A stretch of 64,000 nt of DNA from Rhizomicrobium sp. GTDB lineage: Bacteria; Pseudomonadota; Alphaproteobacteria; Micropepsales; Micropepsaceae. The translations under genes and the position numbers were made by a program. The first letter of the stretch is position 1, and the number at the start of each line of letters is the position of its first letter. The notes beneath the pieces were generated by a model, which saw only the letters and a list, made by a program, of their open reading frames with translations, searched no databases and was not told where the DNA came from. The DNA is taken from assembly GCA_037200985.1 (NCBI GenBank), contig JBBCGJ010000001.1, positions 434,001 to 498,000 of the forward strand, written 5' to 3'. Positions 49,975 through 60,700 of this stretch are shown here, in pieces.

Positions 49975-52527
49975 ATGACGGGGCGTAAGCGTAGACTTCT
50001 GGCATCAAGTGCCATTCTTGTTGTTCTTGGTTATGGCGGACCGGCGTGGGCGCAAGTGCGGACGTTCGACGTTCCCGCCGAAGACGCGGTCAAGGCGATT
50101 CCCGAATTCGCGCGGCAGGCCGGCATCCAGATCGTCGCGCCCGCCGATCAGCTCAAGGGCGTCCACACGCCGGCCATCGCCGGTTCCATGGATGTGCATG
50201 CCGCGCTCGACAAGCTCCTGGCGGGCACGGGCATCGGGATCGCATCGGACGACGGGCAGACCATCATCCTGCGAGGTGGCTCAAAAAACGCCGAAGCCGC
50301 CCCTTCTGAAGGGGCGGCCACCATCGAGACCGTGACGGTTACCGGCACCCATGTCGCCGGTGTCGATCCGATCTCGCCGCTGATCTCGATCGATCGCACC
50401 GCCATCGACAATTCGGGCTATTCCAACACGGCCGAATTGATGCGGACATTGCCGCAGAACTTCGGCGGCGGCATCCAGCCGACCACGCTCGGCACGCGCG
50501 GCGAGTCGACCAACAACATCTCGAGCGCGTCCACATTGAACCTGCGTGGCCTGGGCGCAGAATCGACGCTCACGCTCATCGACGGACACCGGATGGCGTC
50601 CGACGGCTTCGTCGGCGGCGTCGTCGACGTCTCCGCCATTCCGCTGGCCGCCGTCGAGCGCGTCGAAGTCGTGACCGACGGCGCCTCGGCGATCTACGGC
50701 GCCGACGCGGTCGCGGGCGTGGCCAATTTCATCCTGCGCAAGGACTATGACGGTTTGCAGTCCAGCGTGCAGATCGGCGCGCCCACGCAAGGCGGCGGCG
50801 GATCGCAGATCACGGCATCGCAGCTCGCCGGCATGAACTGGGGCTCGGGCGGCGCGATGGTGAACTACGAATATTCCCGGCAGAACATCCTGATCGGCCG
50901 CGATCGCCCGTTCGACGCGGCGACGGCGCAGCCCTTCACGCTCGTTCCGGAAGAGGACCGCAGCTCGGTCTTCGGCGCCGCGCATCAGGATATTGCCGCT
51001 GGCGTCACGCTCTCCTTCGAGGGTCTCTACACATTCCGCACCGCCAACGACATCGAGACGATTCCCGGTTATTTTTCGTACTACAACAAGTACCGGTCGC
51101 AGATTTACGCTTTCAACCTCGGCGCCGATTGGCAGATCGACGACAATTGGCACGCCAACGTCACCGGCACCGTCTCGCATGACCACGTCAATACCGTGGC
51201 GTATATGAATGTCGGCGGGCCGGTGATCTCCGACACCAACTTCGACAACGGCATGTACGCGGTCGAAGCGCTCGTGAACGGCACGATCGCCGAGCTGCCG
51301 ACGGGCGATGTCCCGGTTGCGTTCGGCGGCGGTTACCGGACGGAGGATTACAAGGACCATAGTTCGCCGGCCGATGGCTATAACCGCGACGTCTACTACG
51401 CCTTCGCCGAGGCACGCGTGCCGCTGGTGGCGGAGTCCGAAGACCGCACCGGCCTGCACAAGCTGGAGCTGTCGGTCGCCGGGCGCTACGAGCACTACAG
51501 CGATTTCGGGGACGCGACGAATCCGAAGCTCGGTCTGCTCTACATGCCGGTCCACGGTCTGGCGCTGCGAACCACCTGGGGCACGTCGTTCCGCGTGCCG
51601 GGCCTCCAGATCGAGGACGGGCAGCGCCAGCTCGTCGTCTATCCGAGCTATTTCTTCCCAGGCGCGCCGGCCGGCGCGCAGGTGCTGTTGACGGGCGGCT
51701 CCAACCGCAACCTGGTGCCGGAAAAGTCGGAGACCTGGACCGCCGGCGCCGACATCAATCCGGATTTCCTGCCCGACCTGAGAGTCGGCGTGACCGCCTT
51801 CGGGATCGGCTATCGCGACCGGATCATCCAGCCCGTGGCCAATCTGACGTCGGCCTTCGCCGATCCGGTGTATGCGCCCTTCCTGCTGCTCCATCCGACG
51901 CCGGCGCAGCAGACGGCGTTGATCGCCGCCTCGGACAGGTTCAACGACTTCAGCGCGGCGAACGGCCCTTACGATCCGTCACGCGTCTATGGCGTGATCT
52001 TCAACCAGTACCAGAATGTGAGTTCGCAGAACGCGTCGGGCGTCGACCTGACCGCGAACTACCATGTCGCGGCCGGCGACGGCGGATTCGACTTCTTCGG
52101 CAACGGCTCATGGCTTCGCTTCGCCCAGCACGTCACCAAGACCTCGCCCACGCAGCTTCTGAGCGGCACGATCTTCCACCCGGCCGAATTCAAGGCCCGC
52201 GCCGGCGTGACTTGGTCGGACACGTCCTGGTCGGCCACGGCCATCGTGAACCATATCAGCGCCGAGACCGATCCCAGTTCGGGGACTGCCGTGCACGTGG
52301 CGCCCTGGACCACGCTCGATGTCCAGGTCGCCTACAACACGAGCGGCTGGACGGGCTTCATGCAGGGCCTTCGTCTCGGCCTTTCGGTGCACAACCTGTT
52401 CGACACCGATCCGCCGGCGCTCGCGAACACCGGCTTTCAGGCGCCGTACTACTCGGCCGGTTACGACTCGAACAACGCCTCGCCGTTCGGACGTTTCGTC
52501 ACCCTGTCGATAACCAAGGACTGGTGA
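49975..52527 (+). CDS. TonB-dependent receptor with N-terminal STN signalling domain
   Basis: 850 aa. A signal peptide ends at GPAWAQ; the STN (secretin/TonB N-terminal) domain covers about residues 28-100 (AGIQIVAPADQLKGVHTPAI). The plug shows STLNLRGLGAESTLTLIDGH and VERVEVVTDGASAIYGADAV, followed by a 22-strand barrel ending in a C-terminal aromatic residue (SITKDW). It imports a substrate through the outer membrane using TonB energy and signals through the FecR-like protein. The peptidase partner suggests a peptide substrate rather than iron. Confidence 0.93.
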   Translation: MTGRKRRLLASSAILVVLGYGGPAWAQVRTFDVPAEDAVKAIPEFARQAGIQIVAPADQLKGVHTPAIAGSMDVHAALDKLLAGTGIGIASDDGQTIILRGGSKNAEAAPSEGAATIETVTVTGTHVAGVDPISPLISIDRTAIDNSGYSNTAELMRTLPQNFGGGIQPTTLGTRGESTNNISSASTLNLRGLGAESTLTLIDGHRMASDGFVGGVVDVSAIPLAAVERVEVVTDGASAIYGADAVAGVANFILRKDYDGLQSSVQIGAPTQGGGGSQITASQLAGMNWGSGGAMVNYEYSRQNILIGRDRPFDAATAQPFTLVPEEDRSSVFGAAHQDIAAGVTLSFEGLYTFRTANDIETIPGYFSYYNKYRSQIYAFNLGADWQIDDNWHANVTGTVSHDHVNTVAYMNVGGPVISDTNFDNGMYAVEALVNGTIAELPTGDVPVAFGGGYRTEDYKDHSSPADGYNRDVYYAFAEARVPLVAESEDRTGLHKLELSVAGRYEHYSDFGDATNPKLGLLYMPVHGLALRTTWGTSFRVPGLQIEDGQRQLVVYPSYFFPGAPAGAQVLLTGGSNRNLVPEKSETWTAGADINPDFLPDLRVGVTAFGIGYRDRIIQPVANLTSAFADPVYAPFLLLHPTPAQQTALIAASDRFNDFSAANGPYDPSRVYGVIFNQYQNVSSQNASGVDLTANYHVAAGDGGFDFFGNGSWLRFAQHVTKTSPTQLLSGTIFHPAEFKARAGVTWSDTSWSATAIVNHISAETDPSSGTAVHVAPWTTLDVQVAYNTSGWTGFMQGLRLGLSVHNLFDTDPPALANTGFQAPYYSAGYDSNNASPFGRFVTLSITKDW

Positions 52528-52560
52528 GCGCTTCCTGAGGTATCATCGCGGAGGCGGGCG

Positions 52561-54591
52561 ATGTTGTCCGCCTCCGTGCCGCGAGTCCTCATGCCGTCCG
52601 CCGCCACGCCTGCGCTCGAAGAGGATATTCGCCGCCTGCGCGATCTGCAGCGGGCCGGCCGTCATGCGGAGGCGCTGCGGGACGCAAACGCGCTCCTGCA
52701 GACCGCGCCGGCCAACCGCGATCTGCGGCTGATTGTTGCTATTGCGCTTCGCAACCTCGGCCGCGTCGCGGAAGCACTTTCGGCGCTGGAGACACTGGAG
52801 GTCCGCGAATCGCATTTCGGGCGCCTCCATCAGGAGCGCGGCCTATGCCATCTTGCGCGGCGGGAGGCTCCCCATGCCATCGCGGCCTTTCGGCGGGCGG
52901 TGGGCATCAACGCGGCGCTTCCCGCGTGCTGGGAGATGCTCGAAAAGCTTTGCCGTGAGGCCGGCGACATGCAGCAGGCAGCGACGGCTGCGCGCCGCCT
53001 TACCGGGCTTCGGCGCCTGCCGGCCGAAGTGGTCGCGGCGACCTCGCTCTTTTCCGACGGCGACCTGGCGCCGGCGGAAACGGTCATTCGGGGTTATCTG
53101 ACGCGTCAGGGCGATCATCCCGAAGCGCTCCGGCTGCTGGCGCGGATCGCTCTCGCCCATGACGTTCTCGACGACGCCGAGCGCCTGCTCGAAAAGGTTC
53201 TCGCGCTTTCGCCCGGCCATCGGGAGGCGCGCTACGACCTCGCCGACGTGCTCGTGCGGCGCCACAAATACCTGCCGGCGCGGGCCCAGGCGACGCAGTT
53301 GTTGACGGCCGAGCCGGACAATCCGGACTATCGGATCCTGGCCGCGACCATCGCCACGGCGCTCGGCGAGAACGACATCGCGATCGCGGACTATCGCGAC
53401 CTGATCGCCGATGGGCATGCCACGCCGGAGGTCCATCTGTGGCTCGGCCATGCGCTCAAGACCGTCGGCCAAAGAGAGCAGGCGATCGAGGCCTATCGCG
53501 CAGCGGCCGATGCTCGGCCCGATTTCGGCGACGCCTATTGGAGCCTGGCCAATCTCAAGACCTATCGCTTCGGCAAGGACGAGATCGCGCGCATGCGCCG
53601 CCAGGAGGCCGCGCCGGCAACGCCGACGGTTGACCGCGTGCATCTGTGCTTCGCGCTCGGCAAGGCCTTCGAGGACGGCGGCGAGATCGCGAATTCCTGG
53701 GAATATTACGCGCGCGGCAACACGCTGATGGGCGCGCACAACCCCTACCGGCCGGAGACGATCGAGGCCGCCGCGGCGGCGCAGACGAATATCTGCACCG
53801 CCGACTTCTTTGCGCGGCGGGCGGGATGGGGCAGCGCACGCCGCGATCCCATCTTCATCGTGGGGCTGCCGCGGTCGGGTTCGACTCTGCTGGAGCAGAT
53901 TCTCGCCTCGCATTCGCAGGTCGACGGCACGCAGGAACTGCCCGATATCCCGCGGATCGTCCGCGACCTGCAGGGCCGAGGCTCCGCCGCCGCCGAGACG
54001 CGCTATCCGGCCGTGCTGAGAGATATGACGCAATCGGAGGCCGCGGCGCTGGGCGAGAGATATCTGGCGGATGCCGCTGTCCATCGCACGGGCAGGGCGT
54101 TCTTCGTCGATAAAATGCCGAACAATTTCCGCCACATCGGCCTGATCCATCTCATCTTGCCGAACGCCCGCATCATCGACGCTCGACGCGAGCCGCTCGC
54201 GTGCTGCTTCAGCAATCTGAAGCAGCTCTTCGGCGACGGCCAGGAATTCGCTTACGGCCAGGAGGATGTGGCGCACTATTACCGCTCCTATCTGACGCTC
54301 ATGCAGCATTGGGACGATGCGTTGCCGGGCCGCGTTTTACGTGTTCATCACGAGGATGTCGTCGCGGATCTGGAAGGCAGTGTCCGGCGGCTTCTCGACC
54401 ATTGCGGTCTCGATTTCGAACCGGGCTGCGTTTCGTTCCACACGACCCGGCGCAGCATCAGCACACCGAGTTCGGAGCAAGTGCGTCAGCCCATTTTTGC
54501 CGACGGACTGGAGAGCTGGAAGAAATACGAAGCCTGGCTCGCTCCGCTTAAGGCGGCGTTGGGCGATGCCGTCACGCAATATCGCGATTAG
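52561..54591 (+). CDS. TPR-containing sulfotransferase family protein
   Basis: 676 aa; GGAGG lies 6 bases before ATG 52561. Residues about 15-330 are TPR-like helical repeats (LLARIALAHDVLDDAERLLE; WLGHALKTVGQREQAIEAYR). The C-terminal half is a PAPS-dependent sulfotransferase like tyrosylprotein sulfotransferases: the 5'-phosphosulfate loop IVGLPRSGSTLLEQILASHS (about residue 430) and the 3'-phosphate site DARREPLACCFSNLKQLF (about residue 540). Such genes often follow STN-type TonB receptors in alphaproteobacteria; the acceptor is unknown and may be the peptide handled by this module. It is 33 bases after the receptor gene. Confidence 0.9.
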   Translation: MLSASVPRVLMPSAATPALEEDIRRLRDLQRAGRHAEALRDANALLQTAPANRDLRLIVAIALRNLGRVAEALSALETLEVRESHFGRLHQERGLCHLARREAPHAIAAFRRAVGINAALPACWEMLEKLCREAGDMQQAATAARRLTGLRRLPAEVVAATSLFSDGDLAPAETVIRGYLTRQGDHPEALRLLARIALAHDVLDDAERLLEKVLALSPGHREARYDLADVLVRRHKYLPARAQATQLLTAEPDNPDYRILAATIATALGENDIAIADYRDLIADGHATPEVHLWLGHALKTVGQREQAIEAYRAAADARPDFGDAYWSLANLKTYRFGKDEIARMRRQEAAPATPTVDRVHLCFALGKAFEDGGEIANSWEYYARGNTLMGAHNPYRPETIEAAAAAQTNICTADFFARRAGWGSARRDPIFIVGLPRSGSTLLEQILASHSQVDGTQELPDIPRIVRDLQGRGSAAAETRYPAVLRDMTQSEAAALGERYLADAAVHRTGRAFFVDKMPNNFRHIGLIHLILPNARIIDARREPLACCFSNLKQLFGDGQEFAYGQEDVAHYYRSYLTLMQHWDDALPGRVLRVHHEDVVADLEGSVRRLLDHCGLDFEPGCVSFHTTRRSISTPSSEQVRQPIFADGLESWKKYEAWLAPLKAALGDAVTQYRD

Positions 54592-54674
54592 CGTCATCGA
54601 CTTGTGCATGTAGGCCGATCGGCTTGGGCTGACGCGCGGCGGCCACTTCCAGCGTCTGAGTCGGGAACCGTCGC

Positions 54675-54711
54675 CATTTGGGAGCCGAAGTTTGAAGGCG
54701 CAGCCCAAATG
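54675..54711. promoter_or_regulatory. Inverted repeat before the ankyrin gene
   Basis: CATTTGGG (54675-54682) and CCCAAATG (54704-54711) are perfect 8-base arms separated by 21 bases in the 242-base region between the sulfotransferase and ankyrin genes. It could be an operator or a weak terminator hairpin. Confidence 0.3.
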
Positions 54712-54833
54712 ATAGCCCGCGCGTGTGGACGCGAGCGATTAGCGTCTTCGCACAAAACGCGGCGTATTCCCTCAAATCCGTGGTGGCGGCTGGTTTGGGC
54801 CGGGCGGGGAGCAATTGCAAAGATCGAAATTCG

Positions 54834-57632
54834 ATGAGTACTATACCCGCAATCCGGGTAAATTCTCGCAGTATTTTTGAGAGACGCGTGTTCGGCGTTG
54901 AACGGCGAAATTGCATATTGAGTAGTATATATCGGCACATATCCAAGGGGGCGAATTTGGATGTCAGCATAGTCTACGTGAATCCGGCGGATGGCGGCGA
55001 CGATCTTTCATTCTACAGTCGGTTGCAGCAGCGCGCATCCCAGGTCGAGGGGCAGGGCAGCGGGACACGGTTTTTCCTCTATAGTTTTCCAGGCTGGCCC
55101 GCGGATCCAAAAGCATCGGCCGAGTCTTCGGCTCTGGTTTCGGCGACGCATCCGGCTTTCAACGCGGACCTGCTGATCGCGGTCCTGAATTTCCAATTTG
55201 ACAGCCCGGCCATTGTGGACGGCCGGTTCCATCGCTCCGTCGTGACGTATTTTCTGGAACGGGCTCTCGAAATTCCCACGATGGGAGTCGCCGCATTTCA
55301 AAGAGATCGGATCCCGGAGTCACTTCGCCTCGACGACGTCTTGACCCGGCCGGCAGACGAGATCGCGCGACGATCGAACAGTCTCCTGCGGCTAAAGGAG
55401 CAATTCGACGCCGCGCATCGGAGCTTTCAGGAGATGTCCGGCCGAAACCCGCGCCTCCGTGTCGGCGCGTATGGCGACATCGACGACCTCGTCGGCAAGC
55501 TTGACGATATCATCGCGAATTCGGCAAGCGAGGCGGCGCCGAAACCCGTCGGCACGCAGAGGCGGCCGGCGGCGGTGCAAGACGCCGTGCCCGATCCGCT
55601 TGAGCATCTGGATGCGTTCAAGAGCGACATGCACAAGCTTTTTACGTTTCTTGTCTCGCAACGGGGCGACAGGTTGTTTTGCGACGAGGTCCGGGTCGCG
55701 CCGGAATGGGCAAGCGAGTCCTTTTCCGCACAGGTCATCGCGCCGCTCGCGGAGCGCGGATATTTGTCCGTCTCGCGGCAGACGGCGGAGGACGGCTCGG
55801 TATCGGAAAGCGTGTCGCTCAGCCATCCGGCATTGTTCGAATGCTGGGAACGGCTCAGGCAGTGGACGAAGCAGTTTCGCTTTGGTCTCGTCCTGCAATC
55901 GGAAATCGCCGATGACGCCGCGCGATGGTTTCGCGGCGGCCGGCGCGATTGGGATATTCGGGTTTCCGAGGGTCTCCTGGCGGAGCTCGAAGGCCTCGAT
56001 CCGGAAACGAGCGCGGTCGTCATGGCCCTTGAAAGCAATCGCGCTTACATCGGCGCGGCCGAACATCTTCGCCAGAAACGAAATCTCATTTTGAGTCTGA
56101 AGGGCGCGCATCTTTCATCCGCCCTGAAGGCCATCAAGAAGGGTGCGACGATCGGCGAACACGATCGTGGTGATGACCCGCACCAGCTGCGCCCGGCATT
56201 TTATGCCGCAGCGACCAGCAACGACGAGCCCGAGCCCGGACCGCCGCAGACGGGAGACGCCACGACCGATGCCGCGGCGCGCCGGTCGGTCTACGATGAC
56301 GCAGAGAATATGCGCGATAGCTTGTCGAGAGGGTTCACGCCCCTGAGGCTGGCGGCGTTTTCCGGGCATATGAACATCATCAACGACCTGGTCGAACGGA
56401 GCGCGGACATAAAGGCGACCGGTCCGAACGACTCCGGTCCCTTGCACGATGCGGCTTATGCCGGTCACAAACGCGTCGTCGAGCAGCTCGTGGAAGTCTA
56501 TGGCTTCGATCCCCAAGTGAAGGACAGCGCCGGCACGCCGCCGGTGCTCTGGGCGATCCAGCAGCGCCATCGCGACATCGTCGACTATTTGCTGTCGAAG
56601 GGCGCGACGCTCGAGTTTCAGACGAACCAGGGATGGAATCCGCTGACGGAAGCCGTGCGCTCGGGCGACGTCGAATTTGTCACCACGCTGCTCGATCGCA
56701 AGATTTTCGACGTCAACCATGCGACCTCGGCAGGCGGCATCACGCCCTTGATGGTGTGCGCGATGGGCGAATGGTCGGACGGAACGGAAACGGAGATGGC
56801 AAAACTCCTGATCGATCGCGGTGCCGACATTGCGAGGAGCGATGATGTCAATGCGCGGACGCCGATCCATTTCGCTGCGCATATGGGTTCGCCGCAACTT
56901 CTGGCGGTCCTGCTCGAAGACGGGCGCGGTCTGATCGACCGGCCGGATCGTCACGGCGCGGCGCCGCTGCATCTGGCTGCGACGCGCAGTTCCATGAGCG
57001 CGGCCAGGTTGCTGCTGGAATCCGGCGCGTCACCGAACGTCGTCGACGACAACGGCACAACGCCGTTGATCATGGCCGCGTCGAGCGGACGTCGCGAGTT
57101 GACGGAGTTGCTTCTTGCTCGCGGCGCGGACCCCTCTCTTCGCCGCGGCACGGCCTGGACGGCCCTTCTTTGGGCTGTGAATGACGGCGATATCGCCCTG
57201 GTCCGGTTGCTGGCCGATGGCTCGCCACGGGACGCGTTGAATGCCACGACCGATACCGGCCAAACAGCCCTGATGCTTGCCGTGCGTATGGGGAATCTGG
57301 AAATCATCCGGCACCTGATCCTGCGCGGCGCCGACCCGGGCATCGCCGATGACGACGGAATGACATCGCTGCATCTGGCATGGAACGGCCCGGTCACGGA
57401 GGTGCTGATCGCTCACCAAGCCGATGTCCGTGCCGTCGACAAGGGCGGCGATACACCGCTGCATATGGCGGCTTTGCGAGGCGACGTGGCAAGCACCAGG
57501 CTTCTGCTCAAAGCGGGAGCGCGGCCGGACGCGCTCAATAACAATCTGCAGACGCCGCTCGATCTGGCCGTTCGGAACGAGCAAAGAGAGACAGCCAAGC
57601 TTCTGGTCGAGGCGGGCGCGAAATGGCCGTGA
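54834..57632 (+). CDS. Ankyrin-repeat protein with unrecognised N-terminal domain
   Basis: 932 aa from ATG 54834. GTG 54723 is in frame upstream, and TTG 54957, preceded by AAGGGGG, is a serious alternative that would begin LDVSIVYVNP. Residues 42-210 form an alpha/beta domain (VSIVYVNPADGGDDLSFYSR; FNADLLIAVLNFQFDSPAIV) that looks vaguely like a TIR or DUF4062-type sensor, which is a guess. A mixed region follows, then about 13 ankyrin repeats to the C-terminus (GDTPLHMAALRGDVASTRLL; LQTPLDLAVRNEQRETAKLL). The first 150 bases are unusually AT-rich for this genome. It lies 71 bases before the SecA-like gene and likely works with it. Confidence 0.85.
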   Translation: MSTIPAIRVNSRSIFERRVFGVERRNCILSSIYRHISKGANLDVSIVYVNPADGGDDLSFYSRLQQRASQVEGQGSGTRFFLYSFPGWPADPKASAESSALVSATHPAFNADLLIAVLNFQFDSPAIVDGRFHRSVVTYFLERALEIPTMGVAAFQRDRIPESLRLDDVLTRPADEIARRSNSLLRLKEQFDAAHRSFQEMSGRNPRLRVGAYGDIDDLVGKLDDIIANSASEAAPKPVGTQRRPAAVQDAVPDPLEHLDAFKSDMHKLFTFLVSQRGDRLFCDEVRVAPEWASESFSAQVIAPLAERGYLSVSRQTAEDGSVSESVSLSHPALFECWERLRQWTKQFRFGLVLQSEIADDAARWFRGGRRDWDIRVSEGLLAELEGLDPETSAVVMALESNRAYIGAAEHLRQKRNLILSLKGAHLSSALKAIKKGATIGEHDRGDDPHQLRPAFYAAATSNDEPEPGPPQTGDATTDAAARRSVYDDAENMRDSLSRGFTPLRLAAFSGHMNIINDLVERSADIKATGPNDSGPLHDAAYAGHKRVVEQLVEVYGFDPQVKDSAGTPPVLWAIQQRHRDIVDYLLSKGATLEFQTNQGWNPLTEAVRSGDVEFVTTLLDRKIFDVNHATSAGGITPLMVCAMGEWSDGTETEMAKLLIDRGADIARSDDVNARTPIHFAAHMGSPQLLAVLLEDGRGLIDRPDRHGAAPLHLAATRSSMSAARLLLESGASPNVVDDNGTTPLIMAASSGRRELTELLLARGADPSLRRGTAWTALLWAVNDGDIALVRLLADGSPRDALNATTDTGQTALMLAVRMGNLEIIRHLILRGADPGIADDDGMTSLHLAWNGPVTEVLIAHQADVRAVDKGGDTPLHMAALRGDVASTRLLLKAGARPDALNNNLQTPLDLAVRNEQRETAKLLVEAGAKWP

Positions 57633-57703
57633 TCCGGCCGTGGCAAAATCTTTCGAGCGCTCCGCCGCGCGATTGAGGCCCTTCAGCATAGCCGGACAAG
57701 CCG

Positions 57704-60700
57704 ATGGACAACAGAATCCTGAACGACCTGATTTTCTGGTTGTACGAGAGCTTGGCGCCACCGCGCCGAAAACTGGTGGCGCAGGTCAAGCGCTATCAGG
57801 AAAGATATTCGGGTTTGTCCGACGATGCTTTGCGAAAAGCGACCGACAAGGCGCTGGATGCGATCGAACAGGAACCGAGCAGATCGCGCGTTCTGCGCTG
57901 GGTTCGTACAACGGCTTCGCTGTTCTCCTCAAGGCCCGGCGATGGATTGCTCAACGCCATCGCCGCGCTCGCCGAGGTGTTTTCGCGCGCTCCGGCCGAT
58001 CTGGCAGAGACAGCCGGCGATGCACCCCGGGCACCGATCTTTCTTTTTCCGGAGCAGATATCGGCGGCGATCTCCCTGTTTCTCGGGAACGTCGTCCAAA
58101 TGGATACCGGCGAGGGCAAGACATATGCGATATTGCCGGCCTCGGTCTGCCTTTTGCGCAAGCACGGCAAGGTCGTCATCATCTCCGCCAATGCCTATCT
58201 CGCCGAAAGAGACGCGCGGCGGACACAGAATTTCTGGCAGTTCCTCGGCATCACCGCGGATTTCTACGTCGAAGGATCGGCCCGGACCGCGCTGCGTTCG
58301 CAGATCGTCTACACGACACTGAAGGATTTCGTCTTCCTGTCGATGGCGGAAGACACGCAGCGGGCGATCGGCCCGGACGTCATGATTTACGGCGCGGTCA
58401 TCGTCGATGAGGCGGATGCCGTCTTGATCGACCAGGCCTTCGAGCAGTTCACAACGGTGGCCCAGATCAAGCGCGGCAAGTACGACTGGGAAACGGCCGG
58501 ACAGGTCGCCATGCGACTGGTCGCGGGCGATCACATAGAGGAAGACTATGCGAAAATGGACGCGACGCTCACGCTCGACGGCGAGCATCTTCTTCGGGAA
58601 TTCCTGACAAAGCGGGGAATCGCGCCGGAACGCTTCCTCAACTTCAGGCACGCGGTCGAACTCGCATATGTGGGTCTCAAGATGGCCCGACCGGGAGCGC
58701 ACTATATCGTCATGGGGCGAAGCTTTGTCGCCGTCGATCTGACAACCGGCTTGCTCAATCGCAATCAGCGGCCGGACTGGCTTCGCGCCCTCGAAGGATT
58801 GAAATCGGGCGAGGGCACGTCGCCGGTCGAGCTCGACAACACATCCGCGATCCTGACGCTGCGGAGGTTTGCGCATATTTGTGGCTTGTCGGGGACGATC
58901 CGTGACGACGCGCTCGAATATGCCCTGGTATATGGCGTCCCCCTTTCGGCGCTTCCACCGAGGAAGGCGAGATACAACACCGTCCCGCAGGACCTCGTAT
59001 TCGTGTCGAAGCCGGAAGCCCTCGAGGCGGCCTGCGCTCGCATTCTGGCCGATCAGGCGTCCGGCCGTCCCGTGCTCGTCGGCACCCAGGAGGTCGGCGA
59101 TGCGGAGGAACTATACAGAATGCTCCGCAGCCACGCGCCGCCGGACAAAGGGCACGTTAACCTGCTCACCGGGCGCAACGACTTCGAAACGGCGGAGCTG
59201 CTGCGCAATGCGGGCGAGGCGGGCAATATCACCATCTCCACGCAGCTTGCGGGACGTGGCGTCGATATCCGCCTTTCGGATGACGCTCGACGGGCTGGCG
59301 GGCTAAGCCTTGTCGGCATAGGACGGCACCGCACGCGTCGCGCCGACCGGCAATTCCTCGGTCGTGCCGGGCGGCAAGGCGATCCGTTCACCGCCATATT
59401 CTTCATGTCTTTGGAGGACATGCTTTTCAAGATGGTCGGGGGCCAAGCCATGCGGCCCGTTCTGCATCGCATGGGGATAGAAAGGGGCGAACCGATAGAG
59501 CATCCCTGGCTGACGAATGCCATCGCGCTGGCGCAATCCAAGATCGCCTTCAACGAATGGCGCCGGCGTTGGACCGCGATGCAAGTCAGCGACTCGCGCG
59601 AGACGATGCGCAAGAGGATGATCGTCTGGTACTCGGCGGTCATGCTCGACGCAAAGGTGCCCGGACCGTTCAATGTGCCTCCGCTGGGATTTCTGCATGC
59701 GGTCGCAGACTCGTTTGTGGAATTGCGCATTGCGCCGAGCATCGCGGGACGTCGGACGCTTCGTGGTGCCGACGCCGACGAAATCTATAACCAGCTGCAG
59801 CAGGTCGTCGGCGCCGAGGCGATGATGATCGGCGCCGATGTCGAGGGCCGCGACGCCGAGGGCGCGCTCCGCCTTGTCGCGGAGCGTCTCTGCCAGCTCT
59901 TGGAACGAAAGGTCGCGGACTATCAAAAGCGCGCCGGCGCCCTTCTCGGCGAATTCCTGAACGCGCCGGCATCGGAATTGACGCAACGCGGCCAGGAGCT
60001 AGGACTGATCGCCCGTCGCGGACCTCTGGACTGCGTGCGCGAGGTCTTGAAAGTGGCCTGGATGGATGCGCTCGATGAAGTTAAGCGCCGCACGGCCGTC
60101 CTTTTGCACCGGCAAATGGCGACATTGGAATACTATCGCGCCGTCAGCGAGGAGATTTCGGCGATTTCCGAACGATTGCAGCTTCGCCTGACCGAAACGT
60201 TGGTGAAGGTCCTGCTCGTCATCGATCGGCCGGAAGGGCTCGACGAGCTCTTCGCGCTCTCGTACCAAATGGTCAACGCAAGTTCGGAAACGCCAAAGCA
60301 GCGTCCGCAGGGGCCTCAGGTCCATGCCCTGCTACTGACCTCACATCAACGGCTCGCCCAAGCGGAGCAGACCGAGAATACGAATCGCATCATCGCGGAA
60401 TTTCTCGACAGTGCGTCGGGCAAATTGTTCGAAGGGGATAAGGAAAGGCGGCGCATCGAACCCAGTCTGCGCGTGTTTCTCGATCAATTCCCCCTGGCCA
60501 ACCTGCGCAGCGGAACGCAGGTGGTGAAGGCGATCCAGTGGTGGCAGGAGGCTGCGATCGGCCCCAGCGATCGCAGCAAGCGGCAGCGCGTGCTCAATCA
60601 ATTTCTCCGCTTTCTCGAAGCGCGTCGGCTCATTCCACAGGCACCGCGGGTTCGTCACTTCGTCCGCGATCTCGGTGCCGGCGTGGTTGGGACGCTCGGA

